A DNA stretch of 64,000 bases from Romanomermis culicivorax (taxonomy: Eukaryota; Nematoda; Enoplea; Mermithida; Mermithidae). Made by a program: the position numbers and the translations under genes. The stretch is from positions 372,001-436,000 of the forward strand of contig CAWUHX010000141.1 in the NCBI GenBank assembly GCA_963922205.1. Direction: 5' to 3'. The first letter of the stretch is position 1, and each line of letters opens with the position of its first letter. Below, piece after piece: positions 31,311 through 45,900 of this stretch. The notes below the pieces were generated by a model. It did not search any database. It was not told the origin of the DNA and saw only the letters and a list, made by a program, of their open reading frames with translations.

Positions 31311-32144
31311 TGTGATGTATTAGTACAATGATATTGCTGAAAATTTTAATGTAAAAAAAAAATTTTGAAGGTCCAAAACCTCTAAATTTTTCGGCGCTTC
31401 GCATTTTTTTAACTAACTGTAGAAGCATGAATATATTTAGAAAAACTCAAAAATGCATAAGGCATATGGTGGTTTTTATAAGTGAAAAAACGACATGGCG
31501 AAAATAGCGAAAAAAATTTTAACCTTTTTCGCTAAATGGCGAAGGGGTCGCCGCGAAAAAACAGTGATAGGGTTCGACTAGGACTCCCCCCCCCCCTCAA
31601 TTACAGGTATGTTTATTACTTATGCGTAAAAAACTTGGGGAAAATTCAAAAGCCTTCCAATCGTGGAATGAAATGTGAATTATAATTTGCGAATAGAATG
31701 GAATGGAAAATGAAAAGGAAGTGACCCAAAATTTTTTTCCACAGTCCGATATTTTTTCAAATGTATTTTTCACTCTAGAATACTCACTGTCGCTATTTCT
31801 ATGCGTTTCGATGGAGTACCGTTTTTTCCCCTCAAATATTTTGAGAAAACAAATTTGGAAATGTGGGAACAAATGTTGGGCACGAATATATGGTATCTTC
31901 GATTAGTGTAAAAATTTTTTTCGAACATAATAAGTTGAATGCATCTTGACTTTTGTGATGAGATGTAACTTGATTTGCTAACATTATTTAGCAGTTACAC
32001 TTTTCTGTTCATTTTGTATTGTATCAACTTGACCTTTGGTAGTTAACAAATTATCTTATCTTATGGTTCTCATTGTAAAAAAATCTTTGGAAATTGATCC
32101 GTTTTGATGAACTTAAGAAGGTCCGAATTTCAAAATTTTCCGGC

Positions 32145-33600
32145 ACTTCGTGCCGATCGTGCGCATTACCTGTAATTTGGGGGAGGTTGTGGGAAATCCT
32201 CCTCCAAAGCCGAAAAAAACATGGCAAAAATTTGCATCATGTGGCCTTTTTCGGGAAGATTTTCGAAATAGCCGGCTTTATTCGACTTTTTTTTGGGGAC
32301 CCCGAGATTTTGGGAAAAATCAGTACACTCTCCCCACAAATTTGAGGTTTACCCTCCTTACAACCGACCGGAGATCTAACACCAGGGTTTTTTAGGCCAA
32401 TTAGGAGCCATGGCTCTTAAAAATTCTGATTGGCTCCTCAAAATTTAGCGGTGCAAGCCGAATTGGCTTGTAAAATTTAGAGCCGCCACCCTTTTGATTA
32501 CAGTAGATGAGTTTCCTGTCCGGAGATGCTGTTTTATGCGTTTAAAACATATACCCGAAATTTTCAGGCGCTTGGCGCTTGATTTCAAATCATTTATGGC
32601 TCTTGGTATCGTTTACATGTTGTGCGGTTGGAAAATGTCGGCGTAGCTTATGCTTATAGCTTTTAAACACCAGCATGTTATGGATGTGTTTGACATTGCA
32701 TTGTCTCCTCACGTATTTGACGAAAACCAAGATTTTTCTAGATTATTTTCACAAAATCGTTTTGTGGTCCTATAGAATTTTCGGCTTTTTACATTTGGAA
32801 AATGATTAAAAAAACATCCTCAGCCTGGAAAAATAGCAGAGGTTCTTGCTGTCTGAGGGAGCCATCCAAATTTTTTGTTGCTTGCCTTATTTTGAATTTT
32901 AGTTTGCCCGGCTGAAAACATTACCGAAAAATTAGATTTTCATGCAGTAAATAGATATTAAAAATATTCATTTTCTAATGCTATAGAATATCAAAATTCG
33001 AAAACTTTCTTCCAATGCTAAGCGCCAGAATTAACTACCGATATCCAAGTCCGAACTAATATTACTTATCGCGCTTTTTTATGCTTCAAAACATTTGAAA
33101 ACAATCTCTTTTGATGAATAATTACGATTGGTAGATTACTGGCTCCAGATATAGAAGATCGAAAATTATGGAAAATTGTTTGCCCTCTTTCGCCAACCAA
33201 GAAAATTTGTCCGTGCAACCAACTTTTTTCTCAAGTTGCACACTGCAACCTGACTTGTGCAAAAATAACCCAGATGATTGATTTGAATAATGACTGATCT
33301 AATGTGTGAGCCCTATTATTCTGTGTGTGCATTTAAAATTATTGATCTGTTATGTGGGCTTCTACTGTGATCTTGAAGAATGTTTTTGAATAAATTTGTT
33401 GAAAAAAACATTGTTTCTATCCTCGGATTGGCCTGTAAAATTTTGACTCTAGAAGCCAATCGGCCTGTCGAGAAAAAATGGGGAAAAACGTGTCTTACAT
33501 TGTGTTTTTTCCGTGTCAAAACATGGTTTTTAGCACAAAAACAATTGGAATGGCACAAAAAATTTTGAGCGTTTGTATCAACTGGCACAAATTTTATCAG
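32145..33600 (-). repeat. Mixed family-B, -F and -D fragments
   Basis: Starts at the CGGCACTTCGTGCCG hairpin (32,141), then a family-B start (TTACCTGTAATTTGGGGG), a diverged minus-strand family F (to CAACCTGACTTGTGC near 33,255) and a reversed repeat-D fragment (33,480-33,600). No coding content seen. Confidence 0.5.
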
Positions 33601-33727
33601 TGGTCAAGGCAGACTGTCTCGTAGGGAGGAGTATGAAGGGGATATCCCCCTACGTAAAGTCCTAAAAATTTGTCACTGGTTGCCTAGAGACAAAATGACG
33701 TGTGTAGTGGACATTAGCTACACTAGC

Positions 33728-33780
33728 CAGGCAAATTTTCAAATTTACCCCTACCTTAAAAATCTGACCTTGGAAACCTC
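33728..33780 (-). mobile_element. hAT-like terminal fragment
   Basis: TTTACCCCTACCTTAAAAAT, then GACCTTGGAAACCTCTTTG, matches the CAGAGGTCCCCAAGG end of the two hAT-like copies with a few changes. Only about 50 bp remain. Confidence 0.5.
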
Positions 33781-33954
33781 TTTGTTTGATTACAATAGAG
33801 AAATTGACATTTATCGCCATGTTAATACAAAAGGGAAACGGTAACGAAAACTCGACTAGCGCAGAAAGCGCAGATTCCAAGGTGTTTCTCTAAGGATATT
33901 CCGATGCCCTTTTTTGCCCATGCCGGTGCCTAAGCACTTTTTTCGTAGACTACA

Positions 33955-34460
33955 TTCTTTAATTTAGTTCAATAATAAATTCTGGAGAATGACCACTTCT
34001 GGAGTCTGTGTTTTATGAAATAGTTGTAAGCAGGAAAAATGACATACTTTCTCTGTTGTCCAAACCTTTCTCGCCAGCGTATACGGTAGATTTTGTCTCA
34101 AAAATGTTGGAGGCTATGTCCTGTGCGACATGTGGTTCAGCGGAAAGTTTAAAAATATAAAATAGTACTTGCTGCAAGTAATCATCTCAGGAAAAACAGA
34201 TTATATTACTCCATTCATTTTAAAATGGTCGACGCATTGAACCCATGAAAATGAATAAAATGCGGAAAAAACTAGTAGGCTTATTACTGTAATCGATGAA
34301 AAAAATTGTCGTCGGTGAGCCGCAAACAGGACAGCTGAAAATTTCTTTCAATAACCTGCGTAAGTGGTCAAAATTTCTCGAATACCACTCAGGTATCGAC
34401 GCAGTTCTGTCCAAATCGACTGTGGATAAGCATGATGCTTTTAAATGATTTTGTCCTTTC
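33955..34460 (+). repeat. Dispersed repeat G, copy 1
   Basis: Direct counterpart of 60,875-61,420: AATTTAGTTCAATAATAAATTC, GCAGGAAAAATGACA, GTAGGCTTATTACTGTAATC, GCAAACAGGACAGCTGAAAA and ATCGACGCAGTTC occur in the same order in both. No coding sense. One copy is intergenic, the other is in CRTC intron 11. Confidence 0.7.
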
Positions 34461-36790
34461 CCGTTTTTTCAGTAATAAGCTTCAGGTTAGTGATCGACCG
34501 GAGCTCTGGCAAATCCAGTCTATTTTTCAACCTTCGGTCTCCGGGCCTGAGTGAGAGTAGAAACTGGCCGAAAGCCTGAGAGTTTTAGGTTAAATTTAGT
34601 ATATAGATATAGTACATAGGTACCTTTTTTCCAGTCAAAGAACGTTTATTGCAAGGTGAAATGCAGCAAGAAACTGGTGTTTTTCTCGGGTTTTCCAGCT
34701 AGAATATCATATTATTTTAAGACAGCCATGATTCCAATGAACTATATCATCTATAATAATATATATCATTGGCATGATGGATAAAATTTCTAGCTTGTAA
34801 CAATTAACTCGCATTGGTCAAGTGTATCACACTTGTGAGCAGACTTGCGCGGCAAGAATTTCCAGGTGGGAGTGTCCTTGAACGTTTGGGGTGGGTGAGC
34901 AGAAAGGTAAAAAAATTCCGCTGCAAGCATGTTTTTCATTGTACAAAATACGCATTAAAATCATCAAAAATCTGTCTCCAAAAAAAGTTCAGGGACGGGT
35001 GTCAAAGGTCTCAGATAGGATGGTCTACCTCCCACTGCCCCTTTCCCCTATGTGCATGATGAAGTATTTTTCTCAAACTGGGCTGATAGAGCATTATTGG
35101 TGTACAATCACTAGTACTGTACAATAGAAATCTTGTATCCCAACTCCCAGGAAATTATTCCCGAACAAGCACTTCAGCATTGCCCCGGCAATGAGTACTA
35201 TGACCTACTTGTAAATAGTAAAATAAGATTTAGAAAGAAACACGCTGATGGAGTGCATGATGTTGGGATGATTTTTATTATTAGGAAGGAGATATTCATT
35301 AATTTCTAGAGTTTTGCAAAGTGAGACAATATTTTGATACAAATTTCCACTGGAATAATTAAATAAGCCAATATACAATGTTGTTATGTAATATTTGTCG
35401 GCTCTTTTAGCTCAGCGGATAGCGAAGGAAAATTCGAAAATATTAGAAATGTTGCAAATGGAGGTCGCATACATTTGAAGCTGAAAAAGGTCCTCGGCAA
35501 AATTGTTTGGAGTACGATTTGTATGCAGTTGGGTTCAGTTTCTTTGCCGTGTCTGTCATGTTCTGCAACCAACTTGCCTTCAAACATTAACTTAAGAGAT
35601 GAAGCTGAAAGCAGTCGATGTAAAAATAAATACCATAAAGTTAGCTCTTCTGAGAATAAATTATTGATTTAATTAAGAAAATAAAATTTGATGAAGATAA
35701 AATTGAGGTATAAAATTTATAGCACTATATTTCGTTATACCTCCGACTTCACTCAGCCTCCGGCCGGAGCAGGAGGTAAATGTACCTCCGTCTCCAGCCG
35801 GAGGTAAAACCGGTCGGTCACCACTTCAGGCTGTGTAGGCGACGTATGTTGTCATTAGAGTTTAGCCTGAAAAAATCAATTTCATCAATATGAATATGAT
35901 CTTCATTAATTCTAAACGTTAAAGAAAGAGCTGCAAGTAATCAATGGGTCTCGAATCGTTTCAATTAAGAAACAAAATCAAAAACCTTTTTAAAATCAAT
36001 GTAACGCTATATCCAAGTTTGATGTGTTGTCTAACATTGTAGCCAATTTTTTATTACAGCTCAATAATTGAAGTAAACACGATTTATCTTTCTAACAGCA
36101 AGTTGTTCAGCATGAAACAAATGATTTTTGCTCAAAAATTTTCATTAGTTCTACTTTTATCATTCATTCTATTACTTTACATAGAACACAACATAATGAA
36201 TTTGATTTATAGTTTTCAACTTTGGACTTTTACCACCCGTTTTAAATATTACAACCATATTTGCAGTTCTATAAAGATAATTGCTGTTCTTTCCTCAAAA
36301 ACTGTTCGTTGTGTTTCCGATAAAACTAATTGAAATTTGTTCTAAAAACAAGGCAAAAATAATCTTTTATTCACGTACTCATGATCAAGTACATTGTGTT
36401 TATTTTGCTGAAAATCTGTCCCAATAGATCGAACGATACAAAAATTTTTGTCAAAATTTTGCAACTTCGCGTGAAAATGAGACTTTCGTTTTGAGGTATT
36501 ACAAGTTCATCTTATCTAATTCTGTGCTGTAGACCTATGTATTATAGTTTGTGCAATCAATTCGGAATTTTTTTTATGTGTACAGCTGATGGCATTTTGA
36601 AATATACGAGTGTATACCAAAATTTTTGCATTTACCGCTTTATAATTCTGCTATATATACAATTATTAATGCCTCGAATTACATCGGAATTTACAACAAT
36701 GCTACATTATTTCGTGACATATCGTATATCGACGCGTTATTGATTGAATAATTTGATAAAACTGGAAAAGTCTGTCCCGAAGAAGAAATA

Positions 36791-36913
36791 ATGATGTCGT
36801 CGTCGGCTAATCCTAGAAAATTTAGCGAGAAAATTGCCATACAACAAAGGAAGTTGAACGAAGAACAGTCAGCTTTTCAACAAATTATGCATGAAGTCCA
36901 CACCATAACAAGG
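36791..36913 (+). CDS. CRTC: CRTC exon 1 (CREB-binding domain)
   Basis: MMSSSANPRKFSEKIAIQQR followed by KLNEEQSAFQQIMHEVHTIT, the conserved N-terminal coiled coil of CRTCs. In-frame stop TAA at 36,749. Phase 0 donor GTAATT. The reader may also choose the second Met. Confidence 0.95.
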
Positions 36914-39900
36914 GTAATTTTTTGTCCTTACGATGGCATTTATTTAGGATTACCTATAGCATGTTTCTATCAGGTCCGATTTTGCATAACTTTTACTGTA
37001 CAACACAATTTCATAATTTTTTTGAATTTGTAGAATTCAATCATTAAGAAGTAATACTGCACGGTTTTCTAGACAAAAATGACCATTTTTTAAAAAGTTT
37101 TTCGAACCTTTTTGGCGAAAAATCATTTTTTCCTTTAATGACCCTCCTAAAATTTTTCGCAGTTGTTAACATCAATCACAAAACAGTCACTCTACCCCCA
37201 GCTTTCGAAGCTTAGTCAGATATATATTACTGATCCAGTGTCACTTGCGGAATGGTGATTATAGTTGCAATTAGATGAATTATATATATCTCAGGTTGAA
37301 TTCCTTAATACTAGCTCAATTTCCTATGCTTTAAAGTGAGGTGAATGCAAACTCTCTTGGTAACCATTTTTCTATCAGATTGCGACCTTACACATCTTCC
37401 ATTGTATCCATAGTACACCATCTCCTGAAATGTTTGACTGTCAACAAGCTCTGCATAGTCGGCTCATTTTAGCCAAATACAGTTGTAAAATGTGATTTTT
37501 ACGTATATATCATGGTTACTTGTTATCTCAACTGTATTTTCTATTTTAACGTTTTTTGTTGTATAGTTTAATTTATATTATCTTCCATTTATGGCCATGA
37601 ACCACAAGATTTTTGTTTGTTACGCACATCTCTTGTTTCATATGCTAGCAAGTTGGTTCTTTTTTATTGATCATCCAGCTCATATCCCCTGATGATATTA
37701 TTCTCCATCCATTTTCCACGTTTGCTTGTATAAAGCGGGTTTTTATAAATTGGGTTCTGCCTTGCTTAACTTACCTGTATCCTCGATATCAAGGTGAAAA
37801 GCTTCGATAGTTGATACTGCTCGGCGCCCGCTCTCAAATAATGATGTTATGAGCAATGTGTACATGTGTGAATATATAATTATAATGACCATTACGCACT
37901 TCTTCTCCATGGAATTAAAGCTAGAACTTCCTTACACACTTGTCGCTAAGGCAGTTTATTGCATGCCTTGCTTTCGTTCTTTCTATTTCTTTGCCCACCC
38001 ACCTCAACATCTTCTGAGCCGCGAATGGCCTAGAAAAGTAAAGCGATGGGCTGTGCGAAGAATATTTTATCGAATTTTGGTCGAATCAATATGAGGAAAA
38101 AATTACAGACCGATTATAGAATCTTCCAATGCTGACATGCTTCACATGTGATTTTTGTGGTTCTGTGAAATATTTATCACAGTACACATGACCTCTCAGT
38201 AATGGTAATAGACCAACCATCTCCCGCAGGATCCTCACTACTCGGAAGTGGAAAATGTAGCCACTTATACCACAAATCAGGAACAACATTCGAAATCAAA
38301 GTTTTGATAGCAATATTAGTGATTTTGAAGTTCTGTGTTATGGTAACAAACAGTGTTCTCATTAAATTCATGCTGATCAAAGATGCGTAGAAAAATTCAC
38401 TCCAAGTTCCGGAGGAAAAGTCTGCTTTCTGTAGCAGCTTTTGTCAGGAACAATTGACAAGGGTTGCTATCTGACCACAAATGGTTGACGAAAATAGCCG
38501 GAATCGTAATCCTTGATCTATGGGAAACATTAGTCTCACGGTGGAACGTGTATACATGTAATTGGGAGGAAGTGCTATAGGAACCCCCTCCCCGAAATCC
38601 TCGGCCATATGGCTGGCCATTGGGCGAATCACCAGGATTTTGCAATCCTATAGCTAGCCATATGGTAGTCATAGGGAACCCCATACTTTTGGTCGGTAAA
38701 ATACTGAAAAGTATCAATTTTTGATGAAAAATGTCAGTTCTGGAACAGAAAATGGTCCAAAACGTCAATTTTCACTTCGCTTCGCGTTATAAACACATTT
38801 TTTACCGTTTTTTAAGACAAAAATTTCTATTTTTTGAACCGTTTTTCCGGACTTTTTTGTTGAAAAAATGGTTTTTTTTCTTCAAAGACCTCTCCCCCCA
38901 AAATATTGGACAATCACTGACTCCCGGCCTAGCAAAGTCGCCCAAATCACCCCCAGAGACCTCGGGGCCCCGTTACAAGTATGGAAACGTGTATGCCAAT
39001 GTCAGTATACAACTTGGCGGAGTCACGAACACTTCAATCATCCTCAAGTTATTGAGAATAAGATATCATTGACCTATTTCTTACATCTTTTAGTGATTAG
39101 CTTAAGTATATGCCTTGAACAAGTATTTCTAAGCTGGCAGGTCAAAGCAGAATAATTTGATCCCTTTACTGGCTATCAACGTTATTGTGTATCTAGTCCA
39201 TTTTTGATGTTTGGCTATTCTCTGTGCCTTACCCAATTATTTGATTAAAATCAATGAAAAGTAGAAGCTTAGAAAATGAATATTCAATTAAATGAATGAC
39301 TGAATGTGTCTGTTTATTTTTGAAACTTCGTTTTTATAGTTTCCAACACCAGTTGCAGCCCAAGCACTGGGTGCACCCGGCGTTTCTTGGAACCAGCGAG
39401 TGGCCGGCTCGCTGCCCAACGTTTTCGAGATTGCGTATCGTGCTCAGGCGCAAAGACCGGACTTGCAAGTAAAAATTGTTAAAAATTTCGTATGAATGTT
39501 AACGTGAATAGTAAGGTGTAGTCGCCACATTGCCACCGTCTCAACATTGCCACCAAAAAATCCCAACATTGTCACCGTCTCAACACTGCCACCATCCCAA
39601 CATTGCCATAAAGTGGCATCATGGATAAAAATTTGGCGCTACATAATGAGATATAATCTTGCGAAGCAAACGGGGTGCCTTCAAATTCATGAAACATGTG
39701 AATTAATCATACCGTATTTAATTTTCATCATTTTTTTGGAAATCATTGACTTCTGATGGTTAATTGGGGTTGCTCTTTTCGGTGCACGTTTGCACAACCA
39801 GGGCGTTCTGCATGCAATTTCTTCAGGTAGGCAGTAACGTCTTTCTTGATATCAGCCTTGCGCTATGTACAAGTGGACGAAAATCTTATGCGTGCAAAAA

Positions 39901-42900
39901 ACGCTTTTGTAGGTTTAAAAGATGATGATTTTCGTGCTAGTGTTCGTCGATATTTGGAGCACTTAGTGTACCTGCTTGGTTGAAATTTTTGATTGATTGA
40001 ATAAAATTGAGGAAATAAGTTATTTTTAAAAGAAGTTGGAAAATGGAGACATCAGTTTGCTTCACAAAATCATATGTCAGCATGTTATGCCCTCATATCA
40101 AATAGTGGCAGTGTTGAGATGGCGGCAATGTTGGGATTTTTTGGTGGCTATGTTGAGACGGTGGCAATGTTGGGGCACAATCAATATTAAATACCGATTT
40201 TTGAATCCCAAAAATAGTAAAAACTTGAACATTTCTTGTTCAACCCATTTTCGGAATCGGAACCCGCATAAGCAAACTATGTTTCCTACAATTTTTGAGA
40301 TGATAATGTTGCACAAAAGTTGCATGCAATTGAAAAGTTTGCATCGGTTACATGGAGATATTTTGAAACTAAAATCTATCATCCCTTGCAATCACCGAAT
40401 ACTCTTCTGGGTCTAGATGTTAATTTTAGCGAAAAATTATTTATGGCGATTCTGTAATTATTTGTGAATGTTAAAATAGAAAGATCTCACTCTCCCGGAA
40501 ACCTAGTTTTCCGGCATAAGCCTCTCAGCAAATATTGAGATTTTCTTGGGGATTACACTGGAAATTACCAGCGCTGCCATTCAAGCTGATGTAGATTCTA
40601 TGGATTTGTCGATGTTGTCGTGTCAGCCTCGTTGGACTAAAGATCAAGGGCCATAAGATAGAATATTTCTAAGGGCGACGAGTCGCAAACAAGTTCGAGG
40701 TATCAAATGTTGTGTATCACATGAAAAGTATCATTTCTTGCTGAAATAAAAACTTATGCGACCTTATTTGTGAACTGCAAAAAGTTGAGCTGATTAATGC
40801 TGAAATTTTTCTGGTGAAGGATTCGAAATCAAAACATCAAATATGTAGTAGAGGTGTAGACGGAATGTTGGACTTTGATGTTGTGTGATTTGAGGTTGTT
40901 TGAGGCGGTGCTTTGTCCACAGTTTCTGCTATGGAAAACGTTTTGTGCAAGGTTATGCCGAAGCTCGTGTGAGTATTTTGTCAGCGATTCTGTTTTATGC
41001 AGCGGTAGGCTTGTCGTCACCCCCATGCGTTTTCACCCGAAAATATTAAATGAAATTTTCTAAAATTTTTACTTCAGACGACAGAGTTATATAAGTGAAA
41101 ACCTTTAATGACATTCTGTGAACCTGAACGTTTATCTCACTTTTGTGCTTATATCATTTTTTCATTTATTTGCACCCTGATCGCCACTTCGATAGTTCTG
41201 AACGTTATACTACCGAAAGTAATCAGCGCACACCCAATATAGATTGATAAGTAGGGAGTCGTCGAACCGGTTATACACAGAAAATCATTTCGAAAGAAGT
41301 AATTATTAAAAACTGCTTGATATATCTGTTTATTACTAGATAATCAAATCTGACTAATTGAAGCACGTAGACATTGCATTAAAATATGAATAATTTTTCT
41401 CCATCATCGTGTGACACCGTATTCGTACGTTATCTAATCCGGTTTTTGTAGGCGGGAGCTCATTCAATTCAAACATACCTATAGATTGCCGGGGGGTGTT
41501 CTCATAAAAAAATTTGTTTCTGAATCGTCATGTATTAAAAATTAACTCAAATGTACTGTTTCGTAAGTCTTGCAGTTTCTTGACCATCTTGTTCGCAGCA
41601 TTTTATATCGGAATAAAATTCAGGGCTGAATTGATTAAGTTCCAATCGATTTTTCGTTTTGGGAACCGAATGTTGAATTCGTCTCAAAACTCAAACACAT
41701 AACTGATTCAATTTAGATCAATATTTTCTGATTCAAGGCCTTCGCTAACCCCTTATTATACGCCAATCAATGGCCGGGGACGTCCGCCCACCCTAATACG
41801 GCGGCAGCCGCCCAGTTGATGGTGCAAACGAATCAACCTAACGCACAATGTCCCGTCAGCCAGTCGCCCGTGTATCTCTTGCATCAACAACATTCACGAG
41901 AAATCGGCCAGCCTAGCGGTTATCAACGATCTAGTCATCAGCAACATGCTGTTCATAGGTAAGTTTTGAAATATCATGCATACTATTTCATGTCCAGCTT
42001 TAAGGCACAAGTGCTCGAAGGGCCCTAGTTTTTTTTACGTTGCTGATGCATAGATCATTTATTGTGCGCACAAGCCTAGGCCTATGTTCGAGAATCTCGT
42101 ATTCTAATAGCTACAGTACATCTAGAGCTACATTCACTTCAGTAAACCACTATTTTTTCGTTTCAATTTTCACTTCATTTGGTAATGAGTAATCTATAAT
42201 ATTCTGCCATTATTGTGTGTGGAAGTACCATAGCAAAAAAGTAAACCTTTGCTGGATCGTTTATTTTGATTATTAGTTGCGCGAGTTGCTGTTCTCACTT
42301 AAAGTTACAAATCACAGCTTCTTTCGTTGGCAAGCTGCTTATGAATTATTCGAAATCTGTTTAAAACTTTTTGAAATTGAACTGTCGTTGGTTACCATTA
42401 CACGTTTTTTAAAATTGAAATGGAATGATGTAAACTATGTTTTCACAAAAGTTTAAAATTCTCCTGTAATATTTTGAACCTGACGACTAAAGAAAATCGC
42501 TGGATTTGATAGGTTTTCATTCCATCATCAGGACCATTCCACGGCTTTTAAAATCGAATCAAGTTCTAGCATATGCGAAAATTTAGAACATCATATCTAC
42601 TTTCCGTACTATATTAATGTAACTCTCTGAAGCGGACCATTCTTTAAATCACGCCGTACTTTAATGGGTTTATTAATTACGAACAAGAATTTCTAATGTA
42701 GCTTTATTTAAAATAAAACTGATTAAATGTCATAAAAATGCATTTTCGAGCTTAGTTCGACTCAAACTACCTTCCTGAATTTTTCGATTACTTCATTTCT
42801 AAACGTGACTTCGACTGTTGGGAACGCCGTTTTTTGAATGTAGTAATTGTCATTTTTGAAGAGGTCGCAGTCCCGGCAGCCATCCCCATTATCACCCTTA

Positions 42901-45900
42901 TCGCACGCCATCACCTCACCATTCGCCGGTCGGCAGCGCCGTCGGCTCACCCAATCTGCGGGCCCGCAGCCCCGATCGGCCGCAACTTACGCCGCCTTGC
43001 CAATCGGCTTCATATCTCGTGCCGCCTCAGGATAGCGGTTGGCGGAGGTATTCATTGTCAAACTGACACTTTTCTGCATACATTTAACGAAGTTCGAAAG
43101 TCGGGAAGATTCAGCAGTATTTTTAATGGGTGTGGATCACACGTCGATCACAATTTTTTTGATATTAGAACGCTGAAAATTGAATTTTGTCAACATTTAT
43201 TTCCTGGATAAGCGGTCCAATTTTGCATTCAATTGAATTATTTTCCATACAAGAATAAAATGTAAAAATCATATTGAAAGCAGGTAGCTTGAAAATCCGC
43301 ATGATATGAAAATCGACCTCGTGCACAAAACGCCATAAAAATTTTGTGTACGAGCTCCAAAAACTATGCTAAGTGCACAAAAAAAACCCTAGTTTACTGT
43401 CGCCATGTAGTTAGTCATATGATCGACGATTCCAGAGATACTCCGATGGTGTCCCCTATTACATGGCGTCTTTTGTGACTGATCTTATTCTCTGCACTCG
43501 AGCCGGATACTGTTACAATACGTTTTTTTGTGTAGAACGCACTCCGATCCAGGTATTCACGCCAGCGTGACGGATCCAAATGTAATCGGCCAAAATGTTG
43601 ACGGCCAATTGAGTTACCCTTCATCGGCCATGAATCATATGGATTCCTCCTGTAGGTTTTTCCTTTGAAATGAAGAAATATATTTTAAGGTCGTGTAATC
43701 ATTTCAAGGTAATTCTCCCAATATTGACGTGAATATGTCCAACGCTTACCTTGATCCTAAAGTGAGTTATGAATGCCTCATGTTATATTGTAACTTGCAA
43801 ATGTATGTTAAATTTTATCTATTCATTCTCGACATTTTTTCTTTTACTATTTTGACTTTTAATTGTTATAGCTCAATTTGTATTATCCCGGAGTTTTACG
43901 ATCAAAACCGGACGATCCGGGGATTAATATGCAAACGTTGAAGTAAATCGATTTATTATTTTTGCCATAGGATTCGCAAATTGAACGCTGTGTATATAAC
44001 GTTTTAAAGCATTAATCCGGGCGATTTGTCTGCCGGTAGTTCGCAAGCATCGATCTCAAGCAACACAGGATCTCTGCCCGATTTGACGCAAGTTCCGCCG
44101 TCAACGATGGGTCAGCCGCCAACAAGTAAGCGGCGAATGCTGACGATATTTTTGCTAATATCGGTGAAAATCCATAATAGTAATTTTCTTGTTTTTATTT
44201 ATTTCTTCTTAATCTACGAACACTAAAGGATACCTCGCAAATTCACGTTTATTCCAATTTTCAAACGTGCTGATTGCGTAGCAGGTATCTGAAATGTGAT
44301 TATCCAATTTTTCCCTTTGTAATTATAAAAGCTTAGATTAATTCTATTGACTTTTTCTGATATTTTGTAGCAGAAAACTGTATGAATAAATTACTTCAGA
44401 ACTTGACAAACTCGGCTTTTTTCGCGTCCTTACTTGGCACAATTGTTACATTCATAATACACGTTTTGCAGACCATCAAATCCACGTTTAGCTTTATTCT
44501 TTTTGAAAAGCCAAAAATGATTAGAATTTGTGCGATCTTAGCACTTGAGCGACGTCGAATTTTCATGAACTGTCAACAGGGGCCGTATTCATAAAGGAGG
44601 CTAAAGTGTATAATCTATAGACAGAGCTAAAGTCTGTAGACCAGTCCACATTTAGACGGACTAAAGTCTGTATTCATAAAAGATCTTTTTGGCTGTCTAA
44701 ATGTAGACCGGTCTATAGACTTTAGCCCGTTAGAAAAAGACCAGTAGAAACTGGTATTACTAATAGAATCAAATATTAGCAACCATAACTTTAAATAATT
44801 AAGATAGAACTTTTTGAAAGATGTTTTTGGGATAGTCTCAGCGAGATCTACAGATCGATTGCTAGTTTGTCGCATTCTGGAACAAAAAACTCAAATTCCC
44901 AGAAAAAAAGTTTCCCAATCCGTAAATTTAAATGCAGCATTTTCAAATATGCTATAACAGAAAATACCATTAATTCCTAATTTCTCAGTCAAATATTTTA
45001 TCATCATTATATCTTCCAAAAACCTTTGTATGCGATAGGATAGTCGTTGAAGTCTCCTCACTGATAAATGTTCACCATAATGTTGCTATTTGTAAAAAAT
45101 TCCACTTTCAATCACTGAAGAGAAAAAGTCGGATAAATTTATATGCCTTTCATATGTATTAATGAAGCCTAGAAGTAAAAAATACTCCAAAATATTATGT
45201 CAATCATTGAACAAAGGGCATAAGCGTCGCCATGCCTCAGCTCTAAGTTTGAATAAATTGAGTTAAAAATAATTTCTACCATCATGTGTAAAAAACACAA
45301 AACTAACGGACATAGTCATATATCTCGTTGATCCCTGATCAGCATAATGAGCGTCAGACCAAGATTCACAGCTGATGAGGCAGCAATCATCGTTACAATG
45401 TACTCAAAAAGAAGGGAAACAATAGAGCAATGACTACACCTTGAGTAATGAAATAATTTTAAACTTTTATCATTGAAACAGATAACTAGAACAGCAGAAT
45501 AAGCATGTCTGACGTATTCCTCCCTTGCAAAATCGCAGGAATAGTTTTTTCTATGAGTCTAACTTTCATTAACTCGACGAATCAATTCCGTATTGTTCAA
45601 TACATTTTGACGATCAAAACGAAATCTTTGCATGAGTTTCCTATCATACGAATCTAAGGAATGTCGTATATCTCGGAAAACTCTTTCTCGCCTCAACACC
45701 CTTTGATATTCAACAACCAGATTTTAAAAAAGGCACCCATTTCAATGAAAAATTTTGGGCTAAATACATTTAGATCGCTAGGGTAGCAAATTTTCGTAGC
45801 AGTCCAAGAGTCGGATTGTGTCTCACTTTGGCGCCCGTCTCAGTTTGGCGCCCATCTCACTTTGGCGCCCAACGTTGTAGGCGCCAAAGTGAGACTGTTG

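Larger units (their letters stand above)
17734..36790. other. Intergenic region between divergent RASA1 and CRTC
   Basis: No host exon is recognised. 18,184-33,600 is nearly continuous transposon-derived sequence. 34,460-36,790 is largely unassigned AT-rich DNA that must contain the CRTC promoter, but I see no firm core-promoter motif. 35,740-35,830 has a small CCTCCGGCCGGAGC-type inverted repeat. Confidence 0.6.

Noticed and set aside
33662-33880. Host exon near 33,700 (minus)
   Set aside because: Overlaps a hAT terminal fragment; no splice-consistent domain match.
35395-35430. tRNA gene (TTTTAGCTCAGCGGATAGCG resembles an A box)
   Set aside because: No B box (GGTTCGANNCC), no cloverleaf and no matching acceptor stem downstream. 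A similar lone A-box-like word occurs near 53,515.
44577-44760. hAT origin for the outer CAGGGG-ended element
   Set aside because: The left end resembles hAT (CAGGGGC), but the right end reads CCCCCAG and no 8-bp duplication flanks the pair.
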